Source of the DNA: Eikenella sp.
GTDB taxonomy: Bacteria > Pseudomonadota > Gammaproteobacteria > Burkholderiales > Neisseriaceae
Length of the DNA stretch: 64,000 nucleotides
Direction of reading: 5' to 3'
Assembly: GCA_030528345.1 (NCBI GenBank)
Contig: JAUMZB010000001.1
Coordinates: 54,140 to 118,139 of the forward strand
Position numbers and translations under genes: made by a program. Shown here in pieces: positions 7,051 to 15,348 of this stretch (its first letter is position 1; every line of letters starts with the position of its first letter). The notes beneath the pieces are model-generated. The model searched no databases. It was not told where the DNA came from and saw only the letters and a program-made list of their open reading frames with translations.

Positions 7051-7776
7051 TCACGCCTCCATCGCCAAAAACTGATTCACAAACCCCACCACCCGCAGCA
7101 TCTGCGCGCGGCTCAAAGTCATTTCGGTGCGGCCGCCGGCCTTGCGGATCACAAACGAGCCGTCCAAAAATCCGCCCACATTGATTTCCTCCGCCCAGTA
7201 GGGCTTCTCGTTGGCATTGGCCTGCAGCGGCAACATCGGCACCGCTACGGTTTCTTCCTGCTGCTGTACCGCCGCCGGCTTGGGTTCAGGCTTTGGTTTC
7301 AGGGCTTCTTCCGCCGGCTCGGTGCCGGCCAATACCCAGTGTCCGCGCCCTAGATTGACCAGCACGCCCGCTTTTTTCAGGTCGGTCAGCACATCGCCCA
7401 TATTGCTGATGTGCGGCATGGCCTCTTTCAAATCCTTGGGCGACAGTTGTTGGCCGGGGCGGTCGCGGAAATAAGCGGCTACCTGTTTACGCTGGGTCGG
7501 CACGGTAAACATCATGCCCTTTACCTCTACTTTGGCTTCAGGTGTCGCCTGCTCCGCCGCCCGCCGCTGTGCCCACCATTCGCGCGACCAGTACAAGGTG
7601 CTGCCTGCAACGGTTTCGCTGTCGATAATGCCCAGCTCCTCCATTTTCACCACCGCGTCAGTGAGCAATTCACCGCTGATGCCGCTGGCCGTGGCAATGG
7701 CTTCCAGCGACATATTTCCGCCGTGCCGCATCACTTCGCTAATGCGGCCGATGGCCTGCTTTATCTTGTCTTCCAT
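7051..7776 (-). CDS. Phage protein with two winged-helix-like segments
   Basis: A 241-residue protein. Residues about 5-65 (I-K-Q-A-I-G-R-I, then L-E-A-I-A-T-A-S-G-I-S) and about 95-150 (R-K-Q-V-A-A-Y-F-R-D, then L-K-E-A-M-P-H-I-S-N-M) each look like a winged helix. A P/E/K-rich linker follows, then a C-terminal domain that may bind DNA or a partner. I start it at M-E-D-K-I because AGGA lies nine bases upstream; a longer frame adds eleven residues. Possibly a replication or regulatory protein. Confidence 0.65.
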   Translation of the reverse strand: MEDKIKQAIGRISEVMRHGGNMSLEAIATASGISGELLTDAVVKMEELGIIDSETVAGSTLYWSREWWAQRRAAEQATPEAKVEVKGMMFTVPTQRKQVAAYFRDRPGQQLSPKDLKEAMPHISNMGDVLTDLKKAGVLVNLGRGHWVLAGTEPAEEALKPKPEPKPAAVQQQEETVAVPMLPLQANANEKPYWAEEINVGGFLDGSFVIRKAGGRTEMTLSRAQMLRVVGFVNQFLAMEA

Positions 7777-7830
7777 TTTTACGTTTCCTTTTATTTCAAT
7801 ATCTTGCAAAAATCACAAGGCAAAAATTTT

Positions 7831-7986
7831 TTAATCTCCCGTTTTTTTAACGGTCGATTGCTTGCGTGCTGCGGCCATCTCTCTAATCTGCTGCTGTCGC
7901 TGCATCTGCCGTATCCGCTGCCGCGCCCGGTAGGCCGCGATTTCGGCACCGCTAAAACAGCGCCCTCGGTTTGGGTTGTATTTCAT
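7831..7986 (-). CDS. Small basic phage protein, 51 aa
   Basis: A 51-codon frame starting M-K-Y-N-P-N-R-G-R-C-F-S-G-A-E-I and continuing as a very basic helix rich in R and Q, ending K-K-T-G-D. The ATG overlaps the stop of the preceding gene (ATGA), which supports real translation. The arginine-rich helix could bind nucleic acid. No family recognised. Confidence 0.6.
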   Translation of the reverse strand: MKYNPNRGRCFSGAEIAAYRARQRIRQMQRQQQIREMAAARKQSTVKKTGD

Positions 7987-8237
7987 TGCTCTGCCCCCTG
8001 TTCGTCCGCCGGCTCATACACCACGCCGGCCATGCGCTCTAAATCATCCATCTGGGCATACACCGCCCGCAGTTTGGAGATTTCCGTCTCCCACGGCTCC
8101 GGCGGCAATACCTCCGCCGTCATCGGCACCGGCTCCGGCTCCGGCCCACAGGCGGTCGGGATCACGCTCAAGCCCAGCCCAATCAACAGCGCGCCCACCG
8201 GGCGTGCTGCCCATAGTCTTAATGTTTCCGCTCTCAT
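7983..8237 (-). CDS. Small exported or membrane-anchored phage protein
   Basis: An 84-residue protein with a basic start, one hydrophobic segment (about residues 13-29) ending P-T-A-C-G, then a proline- and glutamate-rich region and an acidic helix. The cysteine after the hydrophobic segment suggests a lipoprotein, but the minus-three residue is proline, so the lipobox is poor. It lies just after the MuB-like gene. Confidence 0.55.
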   Translation of the reverse strand: MRAETLRLWAARPVGALLIGLGLSVIPTACGPEPEPVPMTAEVLPPEPWETEISKLRAVYAQMDDLERMAGVVYEPADEQGAEQ

Positions 8238-8249
8238 TGCCCGCTCCCC

Positions 8250-9140
8250 TTAATGGATCAACATTTCCGCAAACCGGCGCACCATTTCCGCATCCGCCGC
8301 CTGCCGGTTCATCCGGCTCAAACGCACCATCCCGCGCACCAACTTGTCCAAGCGCCGCGCATTACCCGCCGCTGCCCGCACTAGTTCGGCCACCGTGTCC
8401 GCATCCGCCTCCGGCATCGCTGTGCCGGCAATCATGCCCAAGTCGGCATCGGGGATGGCGTCGCCCAAATCCAGCCTAAACGCCACCCGGCTGTAAAGTT
8501 GCTTCAGCTCGCCGTTTTTGCCGCGCAGATTCACCAGCAGGCGCGGCATACCGGCCAACACCAAGCCCACGCCCGCTTTGTCGTGCACCCGGCGCAAACA
8601 CTCCAAAGCCCGCAACGGCAGGTTTTCCGCTTCGTCCACCAAGATAATGCGACCGCTGTCTTTAAGCTTATTAATCACGCCGTCCATCAGCTCTCCCAAA
8701 TTGCCGCGCGTATCCGAGCCCAGCATCTGCGCCAGCTTTTGCAACAACACTTTAGCGGTATAGGTCGGGTCGGTATCCAGCAGCAACGCATCCGGGTTGT
8801 CTGCCTTATAGGCATTCAGGGCACGGGTTTTGCCCAAGCCGGCCTGCCCGTAGAGCACTACCGCCTCGCCCTCCAAGTGCGCCAAGCGCAGCACATCACG
8901 CACCCGTTTGGCCGTAGGGGTATAAACATATGCCACCGTCAGCTTGCTGCCGGCCGCCTTTTCGCGCTGCTTGGCCAAAAACGCCTCCACCGCCTTTTCT
9001 ACCGCCGCCACATCGCCGGCATATTTGCCTTTCAGGTATTGGTTGACCACCGGAGCTGTTACGCCGATGGCGCGGGCTACGGCAGATTGCGTGGTGCCGG
9101 TTTGGCTGATATAGTCTTGCAAATCCTGTTGAATGCTCAT
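8250..9140 (-). CDS. MuB-like AAA+ ATPase, transposition target selector
   Basis: A 296-residue protein with the architecture of phage Mu B. An N-terminal XRE-like helix-turn-helix (about 15-40, T-Q-S-A-V-A-R-A-I-G) is followed by an AAA+ domain with Walker A G-Q-A-G-L-G-K-T at 98-105 and Walker B I-I-L-V-D-E at 165-170. MuB forms ATP-dependent filaments on DNA, brings target DNA to the MuA transpososome and gives target immunity. It is separated from the transposase gene by a DUS hairpin. Confidence 0.9.
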   Translation of the reverse strand: MSIQQDLQDYISQTGTTQSAVARAIGVTAPVVNQYLKGKYAGDVAAVEKAVEAFLAKQREKAAGSKLTVAYVYTPTAKRVRDVLRLAHLEGEAVVLYGQAGLGKTRALNAYKADNPDALLLDTDPTYTAKVLLQKLAQMLGSDTRGNLGELMDGVINKLKDSGRIILVDEAENLPLRALECLRRVHDKAGVGLVLAGMPRLLVNLRGKNGELKQLYSRVAFRLDLGDAIPDADLGMIAGTAMPEADADTVAELVRAAAGNARRLDKLVRGMVRLSRMNRQAADAEMVRRFAEMLIH

Positions 9141-9172
9141 TTTTTAATCCTTAAAAAGGGTTGTCAGGGTTT

Positions 9173-9200
9173 CAGGTAGCCTGTTGCCGCAGGCTGCCTG
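9173..9200. repeat. Inverted DUS-like pair between transposase and MuB-like genes
   Basis: CAGGTAGCCTG, 6 bases, CAGGCTGCCTG: an 11-bp inverted repeat with one wobble position. The left arm is an exact reverse eikDUS with its flanking T; the right arm has G for A, the AG-sim/king-like dialect. It could fold into a hairpin between two phage transposition genes and modulate B relative to A expression. Confidence 0.75.
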
Positions 9201-9202
9201 TT

Positions 9203-11233
9203 TTATTGCCCGCCGTGTTCGCGCTCCCACGCCTCGCGGTCGGATTCAAATAAAAACAACGGTTTTTTCTGTGTCGGCACCGGCTCGTATTCCGCCGCGC
9301 CGTTGCCCACCAACAAGCCGAAGTCCGGCTGCTGTTCGATACTGCGGCGGGTTTCCGCCTCGGCTAAGCGGATCATGTTCTCCGCCCGTTTGAGCTTGCC
9401 GCCTTTGCGGCGGGCATCCAGCCGGTCGCGTACCGTAACCGGCATCGCCGCCCGCTTATTGCCGTCCACCAGCGCCTTGCACAAAAAGCGCCCATCCATG
9501 TCGTACACATACACCGCAGAAGCGTCGTCGTAGTCGTAAGCCACCCGCACCGCCTCGCCGTGGTGCTCTGCCAAATCCACCGCAAAATAACGATTGGTAA
9601 ACAGCTCAATCTCCCCGCGAAACACCTTACGGATTTCCTGCGGCCGAAACATCGTCTCCAATTCCTGCGGCGCCAGCCAATCGGCTACCAAGTTTTCCTG
9701 CGCCATGCGCAAGTCGCGGTATTCCAGCGGCGTGTAGTGGCTGCCGTCCGCCTTTTTCGGCAACCCGCCGTGCGGGCGGTTGTTGTAGTCGGCAATACAC
9801 TGCATCACATCCGTCCGGAATTGCTCCCAGCGCGGCAATTTGGCCTTGTAGCGCTGCTGCTCCGCCGTCAGCGCCTTGCCCTTGCTCTCCGCGTTAAACG
9901 CGCTCTCCATCTTGCGGTAGATCAGGTTTTGCGTGCTGCTGTCCATGCCTTCGCCGGTAAAGGTCTCGTAGTCCCGCGCCAGCTTGATAAGATTGTCTTT
10001 CCACCACCGCTCAATAATCCCCCTGCCTTGTGGGTTGCCCGGCAGGCCGGTTTCGTGGTGGATGCCCAAGCGGCTGGTGAGGCCGGTGATCTCGTGGTCT
10101 ATGGTTTTGCCGGTTTGGCCGCTGCCGTTGTCCGAGTAGTACATCAGCGGCACCCCGTTGTGCTTGATGCCGATACGCAGCGCATCCGACACCGCCACAC
10201 AGCTTTCCGCCAGTGAAAAACTAAACCCCACCACCATCCGCGAGCAGCCGTCCACAATCACAGTAACCTCCGGCTTAAACGGTTGGCCGTGTATCGGGTG
10301 CTGCACCTTGGCCTTAAAGCTGTGGCCGTCGCCGATCCACACATCATTCGGCCGCAGCGCATCCCAATCGCGCCGCACAAAGGGCAGCAGGCTCTTATAA
10401 GCCGCTCCGGTCTTCCGCCCGCGCTCCTGCATGATCGCCGGCATCTTGCGCCACACCCGCCGCACCTGGTCTATGCTCGGCAAATCGTTGGCCGGCTTGT
10501 TTTGCAGCCACCAGCGCGCAAACTGTTCATAACTGTGCGACAGACGCGGCGCGGTGGGGCGGCAGTGGAAACCCATAAAATCCGGCAGCCAGGCAATCTG
10601 CAACATCGGCACCTCCGTCTTGGTGCTGCGCGGTGCCAACGCCATCAGGCGCTCGTTCGGCCCCGCCGCCTTGCGATAGTCCGCCACCCAGCCCGTCAGC
10701 GAGCGCATACTGATGCTCCGTTGCGCATTGGCGCGCGCATTGGCCACCGACACATAGCTCATCAGCACATCCGGCAGCGCCCCGCGCTCAATCTGCGACA
10801 CCACATAAGCCGCCGCTTCCTTAATACCCAGCCCGGCCACGTTGTGCATTTTCAGCACCTCTGCCACCAAAGCCATGCGGGCATGGGCGCAGTCGCGCTG
10901 CTTATCCGTCAGACCGTGCACATACTCGTCTATCGGCAAACCCAGCTGCTGCATCTTGTGCCGCACCGGCGCTTTAATCTTCTTCGCCACACTAGGCAGC
11001 GGTGCCGGCTCGGCCTGCGCCAACAAGGCCGCAGCCTGCTTTTCACGGATGGCAGCTTGGATGGCTTCAGGTAGTCTGCTGATTTCATATTCCATACCGC
11101 CACCCCGGCCTTGCCGTTTACGGCAAGGCCACCCAAGCTCTTGAGCCATTCTTCTTAATGTTGGCAATCTTTGCGTTAAATCAGGCACGCCAAGAGCCAA
11201 TATCCCTTTCAGGTCAATGTACTCCGCACCCAT
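9203..11233 (-). CDS. MuA-like DDE transposase
   Basis: A 676-residue transposase that cuts and joins phage ends during lysogeny and replicative transposition. Seen: an N-terminal winged-helix site-binding part (about 1-65, L-P-E-A-I-Q-A-A-I-R), an RNase H-fold catalytic core with D302 (W-I-G-D-G-H), D368 (Y-Y-S-D-N-G-S) and E408 (G-N-P-Q-G-R-G-I-I-E-R-W), and a C-terminal beta-barrel followed by a basic tail that contacts MuB. Length is close to Mu A (663 aa). All three catalytic acids are present. Confidence 0.95.
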   Translation of the reverse strand: MGAEYIDLKGILALGVPDLTQRLPTLRRMAQELGWPCRKRQGRGGGMEYEISRLPEAIQAAIREKQAAALLAQAEPAPLPSVAKKIKAPVRHKMQQLGLPIDEYVHGLTDKQRDCAHARMALVAEVLKMHNVAGLGIKEAAAYVVSQIERGALPDVLMSYVSVANARANAQRSISMRSLTGWVADYRKAAGPNERLMALAPRSTKTEVPMLQIAWLPDFMGFHCRPTAPRLSHSYEQFARWWLQNKPANDLPSIDQVRRVWRKMPAIMQERGRKTGAAYKSLLPFVRRDWDALRPNDVWIGDGHSFKAKVQHPIHGQPFKPEVTVIVDGCSRMVVGFSFSLAESCVAVSDALRIGIKHNGVPLMYYSDNGSGQTGKTIDHEITGLTSRLGIHHETGLPGNPQGRGIIERWWKDNLIKLARDYETFTGEGMDSSTQNLIYRKMESAFNAESKGKALTAEQQRYKAKLPRWEQFRTDVMQCIADYNNRPHGGLPKKADGSHYTPLEYRDLRMAQENLVADWLAPQELETMFRPQEIRKVFRGEIELFTNRYFAVDLAEHHGEAVRVAYDYDDASAVYVYDMDGRFLCKALVDGNKRAAMPVTVRDRLDARRKGGKLKRAENMIRLAEAETRRSIEQQPDFGLLVGNGAAEYEPVPTQKKPLFLFESDREAWEREHGGQ

Positions 11234-11242
11234 TTCTACACC

Positions 11243-11515
11243 TTATGCAACTTCCAATCGGCTAATCTTTTCCTGCAACAAGGCGGCTTTCTGCTGTCTT
11301 TTCAACTTCTTGTTTTCCTTTTCTTCGTAAAAAGGGAAAACATCTGCCAATTTTTTGTCCAAAGCTGCTGCAATGGCTGTTGCAATGCGCTTGCTACCTT
11401 TTCCCGTACGGATAACAACCGCAACAGATTGGGGCAACACACCAATTGCTTCAGCAATAATGGATGCGTTGTAGCCCTTGCGACTTAGTTCTTGATAGAT
11501 TTTTTCAGCATTCAT
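11243..11515 (-). CDS. Ner-like DNA-binding regulator
   Basis: A 90-residue protein with a winged-helix/lambda-repressor-like DNA-binding domain (K-G-Y-N-A-S-I-I-A-E-A-I-G near 13-25, then S-V-A-V-V-I-R-T-G-K-G), ending in a basic lysine-rich helix. In Mu, Ner is the first early gene, shuts down the early promoter and the repressor promoter, and sits between repressor and transposase genes. Position, orientation and size match. Confidence 0.82.
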   Translation of the reverse strand: MNAEKIYQELSRKGYNASIIAEAIGVLPQSVAVVIRTGKGSKRIATAIAAALDKKLADVFPFYEEKENKKLKRQQKAALLQEKISRLEVA

Positions 11516-11591
11516 AAAATACGCTCAATTTCTACGCTAAACCAAAAAATCAAAGGTAAGCACTAGATGCGCTTAACCATCTATTGCATGC

Positions 11592-11620
11592 ATAATAGTA
11601 AATAAATTTAACCATGTCAA
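11592..11620 (-). promoter_or_regulatory. Early promoter of the prophage
   Basis: On the minus strand TTGACA, a 17-base spacer and TATTAT: near-consensus sigma-70 hexamers at ideal spacing, pointing at the Ner-like and transposase genes. The start point would lie about 70 bases before the ner ATG. This is the counterpart of the Mu early promoter. Confidence 0.8.
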
Positions 11621-11630
11621 ATTTATTTAC
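11598..11630. promoter_or_regulatory. Palindromic operator overlapping the early promoter
   Basis: A perfect 12-bp inverted repeat, GTAAATAAATTT and AAATTTATTTAC, with a 9-base spacer. It covers the -35 hexamer and the spacer of the leftward early promoter and ends just before the AGGAGG of the repressor gene. It is well placed for repressor or Ner to control both directions. The binding protein is inferred, not shown. Confidence 0.7.
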
Positions 11631-11642
11631 AAAGGAGGTATT

Positions 11643-12500
11643 ATGTCTGAAGAAAATATGCTGTCTGAAGACAGCGAAGAGATTGCCGATCGCCTGATTT
11701 CCGAGCGTGTACGCTTGGGCTATTCCAAAGCAGACTTTGCTAGAGAAATATCAATAACCCGAAATACTTTAAGAGCTTACGAGACTGCACAAAATAACAT
11801 CCCCTCCAACATACTGGTTCGGATGGGTAGCTTGGGTGTGGATGTCATGTATGTACTGTTCAACCAACGGAACACCCGACAAACCGACCTCCTGGCAGAA
11901 AAAGTACGCCGGGAAGGAGAAGAAATGGCGGGACAAGTCATCAGCAATGCCACTTTGAACAACAGTGTAGTTACAGGTAGCGGTTCTACTGTTACCAACA
12001 TCAACACTACTAAGCATGTAACCAAGACTGTTGCAGAGGTAAGACCCGGAATTGAGCACATTACCCACGAACAGGCTGCTGAGCTGCAAAAATTGGTGGA
12101 TGATATTGTTGTGATCGAAGGCTCAGGAGTAAAACAGAAGCCGCGCAGCCATAAGGCTGTTTGGACTGCATTCAACCGGAGGATGAAGATTCCTAGCTAT
12201 AGATTTTTGAAACTTGAACAATTTGAAGAAGGTAAAAATTACTTGCGCTCCACCATCGGGCGTCTGATGAAGCAAAAAACAGCCCGGACAAAAATGCCGG
12301 GCGATGAATGGAGAAACCGAAAGTATCGCTATATCCATGCCAGCTTTAAAGAAGTGCCGGAACTGGAAGAGTGGTTCAAGGGGCATATAGCCGACAAATT
12401 CGGCGTTTACAGCAAAGCAGATTTGACTGATGACCAGTTGGAGCAGGCTTACGGTTCTCTTTCCAACAAAAAGCGTGAACTACTCAAAAAAAGGAGATAA
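11643..12500 (+). CDS. Prophage repressor (XRE-type) with ORF6C-like C-terminus
   Basis: A 285-residue protein transcribed away from the early operon. Residues about 14-65 form an XRE helix-turn-helix (R-L-G-Y-S-K-A-D-F-A-R-E-I-S-I-T-R-N-T-L-R-A-Y-E). Residues about 160-270 (W-T-A-F-N-R-R-M, S-Y-R-F-L-K-L-E-Q-F-E-E-G) resemble ORF6C-type domains of phage regulators. An ideal AAAGGAGG lies just before the ATG. By position it is the Mu c-repressor equivalent that maintains lysogeny. Its stop directly abuts a transposase-type site. Confidence 0.85.
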   Translation: MSEENMLSEDSEEIADRLISERVRLGYSKADFAREISITRNTLRAYETAQNNIPSNILVRMGSLGVDVMYVLFNQRNTRQTDLLAEKVRREGEEMAGQVISNATLNNSVVTGSGSTVTNINTTKHVTKTVAEVRPGIEHITHEQAAELQKLVDDIVVIEGSGVKQKPRSHKAVWTAFNRRMKIPSYRFLKLEQFEEGKNYLRSTIGRLMKQKTARTKMPGDEWRNRKYRYIHASFKEVPELEEWFKGHIADKFGVYSKADLTDDQLEQAYGSLSNKKRELLKKRR

Positions 12501-12644
12501 TGTACAAGTTCCGGTGTACAAGTTTATATCACCGAAGAAATATTACATAAATCATAATATTTTGTATTATATAAGCTTTCACAACTTGTACACTGGATAA
12601 GTTGCCGATAGGAATCGTACACGTTCCCGGCCTTAACTTGTACA
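12501..12644. promoter_or_regulatory. Prophage end: four transposase-type binding sites
   Basis: TGTACAAGTT occurs at 12501-12510 and 12515-12524, and its reverse complement at 12583-12592 and 12635-12644. The outermost copy gives the phage terminus 5'-TGTACAAGTT, which fits the TG/CA ends of Mu-like phages. The spacing and mixed orientation resemble the L1-L3 sites bound by MuA. A weaker relative lies near 12616. No gene lies in this stretch. Confidence 0.8.
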
Positions 12645-12932
12645 ACTCCCACCCGAGGCCATGTTGAGGGCAAACTTCTGCTTACCTTTGCCAATGAGGT
12701 ATACGCGCCCTTTGAAATAGATGCCAAAGGCCAAGACAATAATGTCAAAAAGTTTAAAAGAGATTTAAAAAGAGATTATTTCCCGCACATTCTGATGCAA
12801 AAGGTAACGCATTTTTTATCAATCCTGAGCAAAAGCTACCGCCAGCCATTGCCAAATCAAAAACGCCCAAAGTCCCCGTGTTTTAAGGATTTCAGGCGTT
12901 TTTTGTGTTGTATCTTCCGGTGCAAAAACTAA
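12645..12932 (+). pseudogene. 3' remnant of the host gene interrupted by the prophage
   Basis: The frame T-P-T-R-G-H-V-E-G-K-L-L-L-T-F-A-N is open from the first base outside the prophage for 95 codons and has no start codon or ribosome-binding site of its own. The first about 60 residues look like real protein (D-A-K-G-Q-D-N-N-V-K-K-F-K-R-D, I-L-M-Q-K-V-T-H-F-L). The last about 25 read through a terminator and may not be translated naturally. The family is not recognised. The 5' part should lie beyond the other prophage end, outside the window. Confidence 0.6.
12859..12904 (+). terminator. Terminator after the interrupted host gene
   Basis: AAAAACGCC pairs with GGCGTTTTT (9 bp, long loop of 27 bases), followed by T's. 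It would end transcription of the interrupted gene just before the convergent yicC stop. Confidence 0.55.
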
Positions 12933-12975
12933 CACCCCCCCACAGTAGCCTGCGAAGGGGGAAGGCGGCCGGAGC

Positions 12976-13848
12976 CTATTCGATGTTCTGCACCTGCTCG
13001 CGCATCTGCTCGATCAGCACTTTCAGTTCCACCGAGGCTTGGGTGCATTCGGTGGCGATGGATTTGCTGCCCAGGGTGTTGGCTTCGCGGTTGAGTTCCT
13101 GCATCAGGAAGTCGAGCCGTTTGCCGACGCTGCCTTTGCCGCCGGTCACGATGCGGCGCACTTCGGCAATGTGGGTGCGCAGGCGGCTGAATTCTTCGTC
13201 CACATCGGCTTTCTGCATAAAGATGGCAAATTCCTGCTGCAGGCGCTCGGTGTTCATATTGTGCACCGCATCGCGCAGGCGCTGCTCGGTTTTGTCCATG
13301 TGCTGCTGCAACAGCTGCGGAAAGAGCTGGGAGAGGATTTCGACGATGTCGTCCATATTTTGCAGGCGTTTGAGCAGGTGTTGCTGCAGCTGTTCGCCTT
13401 CGCGGCGGCGGGCATGGTTGAATTCGGCCAGCACTTCGGCGAGCAGTTCGGCCACCGCTTCGTTGAGGTCGCCGCTGTCTTCGGCAGGTGCGGCCAATAC
13501 GCCGGGAAAGGCCAGAATGTCTGCCACGCTCAGTTTGGCGATACCGGGGTGCTGTTTGCGGATTTTCTGGTTCAGCTCGGCTAATTGGGCCACCAGTTTT
13601 TTGTCTACGTCCAAAGCCTGTGCCGGCCGGCGGCCGGTGTTTTGCAGCTGGATGCGGCATTCCAGCTTGCCGCGCGCCACGGCGGCGGAAATGGCTTCGC
13701 GCAGGCTGCCTTCCAAATGGCGCAGCTCTTCGGGCATTTTGAACTGGATGTCCAAATAGCGGTGGTTCACCGCCCGCAGCTCCATATACAGGCGTTTGCT
13801 GCCGCATTCGGTGCTGCCGTTGGCAAAGCCGGTCATGCTGTGAATCAT
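12976..13848 (-). CDS. yicC: YicC family endoribonuclease
   Basis: A 290-residue protein of the YicC family, reported to act as an RNA-cleaving enzyme that helps degrade small RNAs. The N-terminus M-I-H-S-M-T-G-F-A and R-A-V-N-H-R-Y-L-D-I (about 26-35) are diagnostic, as is the C-terminal DUF1732 segment with R-R-I-V-T-G-G-K-G-S-V-G-K-R-L-D-F-L and Q-E-L-N-R-E-A-N-T-L. Length is normal. It is divergent from rph, with about 100 bases between them holding a TATAAT for rph. Confidence 0.95.
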   Translation of the reverse strand: MIHSMTGFANGSTECGSKRLYMELRAVNHRYLDIQFKMPEELRHLEGSLREAISAAVARGKLECRIQLQNTGRRPAQALDVDKKLVAQLAELNQKIRKQHPGIAKLSVADILAFPGVLAAPAEDSGDLNEAVAELLAEVLAEFNHARRREGEQLQQHLLKRLQNMDDIVEILSQLFPQLLQQHMDKTEQRLRDAVHNMNTERLQQEFAIFMQKADVDEEFSRLRTHIAEVRRIVTGGKGSVGKRLDFLMQELNREANTLGSKSIATECTQASVELKVLIEQMREQVQNIE

Positions 13849-13947
13849 GTTTTGCTCCTACATTATCGGGTGAGAAAAGCAGGCCGAATATAGCATAAAG
13901 CGCGTGCTATAATCCGCGCTGTTTCCGCCTTTGCAAAGAGAACCGCC

Positions 13948-14697
13948 ATGACTTACGCCCGCACCGGCCGCGCCGCCGACGAGCTCCGCCCCGTCAGCAT
14001 CACGCCCCATTTCCTGCCCCATGCCGACGGTTCGGTGCTGATTGTCTGCGGCCAAACCAAAATCATCTGCACCGCCACGGTGGAAGAAAGCCTGCCGCCG
14101 TTTTTGCGCGGCAAAGACCAAGGCTGGGTCACCGCCGAATACGGCATGTTGCCGGCCTCCACCGCTTCGCGCATGCGCCGGGAAGCGGCGGCGGGCAAGC
14201 AGAGCGGGCGCACGCAGGAAATCCAGCGCCTGATCGGCCGCTCATTGCGCGCGGCGGTGGATTTGCCGCGTTTGGGCGAGCGTCAGATTCTGATTGACTG
14301 CGATGTGATTCAGGCCGACGGCGGCACCCGCACCGCCAGCATCACCGGCGCGTTTGTGGCCATGAGCTTGGCCGTGCAGAAGCTGCTGAAAGCCGGCATG
14401 CTGCTGTCCAACCCGATTCGCGAGCAGGTGGCGGCGGTGTCGGCCGGCGTGGTGGGCGGTGTGCCGCTGCTGGATTTGGATTACCCCGAAGACTCCGGCT
14501 GCGACAGCGATGTGAATCTGGTGATGAGCGCATCGGGCAAAATCATCGAAATCCAAGGCACGGCCGAGGGCGCGCCCTTCAGCGCCGAAGAATTGACACG
14601 GTTGTTGGCCTTGGGGCAAAAAGGCATTGCCGAACTGGCGGCCTGCCAGCAGGCCGCGCTGAGGCAGGCTCAGGGTGCGTCGCCACCGGGCTTGTGA
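13948..14697 (+). CDS. rph: Ribonuclease PH
   Basis: A 249-residue phosphorolytic 3'-5' exoribonuclease that trims tRNA 3' ends. It shows R-P-V-S-I-T-P-H-F near residue 13, G-S-V-L-I-x-C-G-x-T, the phosphate-binding [17 protein letters not shown] (about 84-98), and [13 protein letters not shown]. Complete and of normal length. A TATAAT lies at 13908-13913. Pairing with divergent yicC is common in proteobacteria. Confidence 0.96.
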   Translation: MTYARTGRAADELRPVSITPHFLPHADGSVLIVCGQTKIICTATVEESLPPFLRGKDQGWVTAEYGMLPASTASRMRREAAAGKQSGRTQEIQRLIGRSLRAAVDLPRLGERQILIDCDVIQADGGTRTASITGAFVAMSLAVQKLLKAGMLLSNPIREQVAAVSAGVVGGVPLLDLDYPEDSGCDSDVNLVMSASGKIIEIQGTAEGAPFSAEELTRLLALGQKGIAELAACQQAALRQAQGASPPGL

Positions 14698-14805
14698 AGC
14701 GGTTTTCGGTTTCGCAAGTCCGCTTCGCCGGGGCAAAATCTGCGGATGCCGGCATATCCGAAGAGGGCGATTTGATACACCCTGACATTTTTAGAAAAAG
14801 CCACA

Positions 14806-14842
14806 AAAACAGGCTACCTGAAGCGTTCAGGTAGCCTGTTTT
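14806..14842. terminator. DUS inverted-pair terminator after rph
   Basis: A perfect 17-bp stem (AAAACAGGCTACCTGAA with its complement, 3-nt loop) made of two facing eikDUS and ending in T's on the plus strand. It can act in both directions. About 110 bases between the rph stop and this hairpin show nothing else. Confidence 0.85.
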
Positions 14843-14895
14843 AACATTTGCACATACAATTTAACCCTGTTTAGCCAAGTAAAACGGGGAAAGCC

Positions 14896-15348
14896 ATGAC
14901 CAGTGCCAAAGGAAAAGCCAAGGCCGCCGCCGCCCGGCCGGAAGCGGCTGCAGAACATCATGAGGGCCAAGACCTGCGCCAGCTGCTGCTCACGCTCTAT
15001 CTCAAAAACAACCCCCGGCTGAAACACCAGGTGTTTATCTACACCTACAAAGGCGTGACCCACGAAAGCAGCAATCCTTTCCAATACGTCAGCGGCGAAT
15101 TGGGGGCGGAAGTGAAAAAAAGCCTGATTCTGCAAAATATGCCGGCCGGCGAAATGATACAGGCCTTTATCGTGCCCACCGCCACCCATGCCAAAGACGG
15201 CAGCTATGAAATCGAGAATACGGTGATTTACGGCAATAAGGTCGGCGTATTGATTGAAATCGGCCTCGACAACGAACGTATCGACCGTTCGGAGAAGTAC
15301 CGCCAATTTGCCGGCTTGGCCGACGCCATGCTGCGCCAGTTTGCTTAG
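14896..15348 (+). CDS. Hypothetical protein, 150 aa
   Basis: A 150-residue protein I do not recognise. Residues 1-25 are K/A/E-rich and probably disordered. Residues about 27-150 look like a compact alpha/beta domain (L-R-Q-L-L-L-T-L-Y-L-K-N-N-P-R-L-K-H-Q-V, E-N-T-V-I-Y-G-N-K-V-G-V-L-I-E-I-G). It has no signal peptide or membrane segment. The GGGGAAAG before the ATG is a fair ribosome-binding site. The TAG stop coincides with the first bases of an inserted repeat, so the natural C-terminus may have been longer. Confidence 0.7.
   Translation: MTSAKGKAKAAAARPEAAAEHHEGQDLRQLLLTLYLKNNPRLKHQVFIYTYKGVTHESSNPFQYVSGELGAEVKKSLILQNMPAGEMIQAFIVPTATHAKDGSYEIENTVIYGNKVGVLIEIGLDNERIDRSEKYRQFAGLADAMLRQFA

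Larger units (their letters stand above)
1..12644. mobile_element. Mu-like prophage, early/lysis end (partial)
   Basis: A block of phage genes in the order of transposable phage Mu: repressor, Ner-like regulator, MuA-like transposase, MuB-like ATPase, Gam, GemA, Mor, lysis cassette, TraR and a gp26-like gene. All but the repressor are on the minus strand. The right boundary is inferred from the last of four TGTACAAGTT-type sites. The phage end then reads 5'-TG, as for Mu, and an unrelated interrupted reading frame starts immediately outside. Morphogenesis genes and the other end lie left of the window. Early and lysis genes look intact, so the element may be functional as far as can be seen. 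Confidence 0.93.

Noticed and set aside
14579..14806. Minus-strand 75-codon frame after rph
   Set aside because: It overlaps the rph end, has no motif, and the position usually holding rdgB or similar shows no trace of it.
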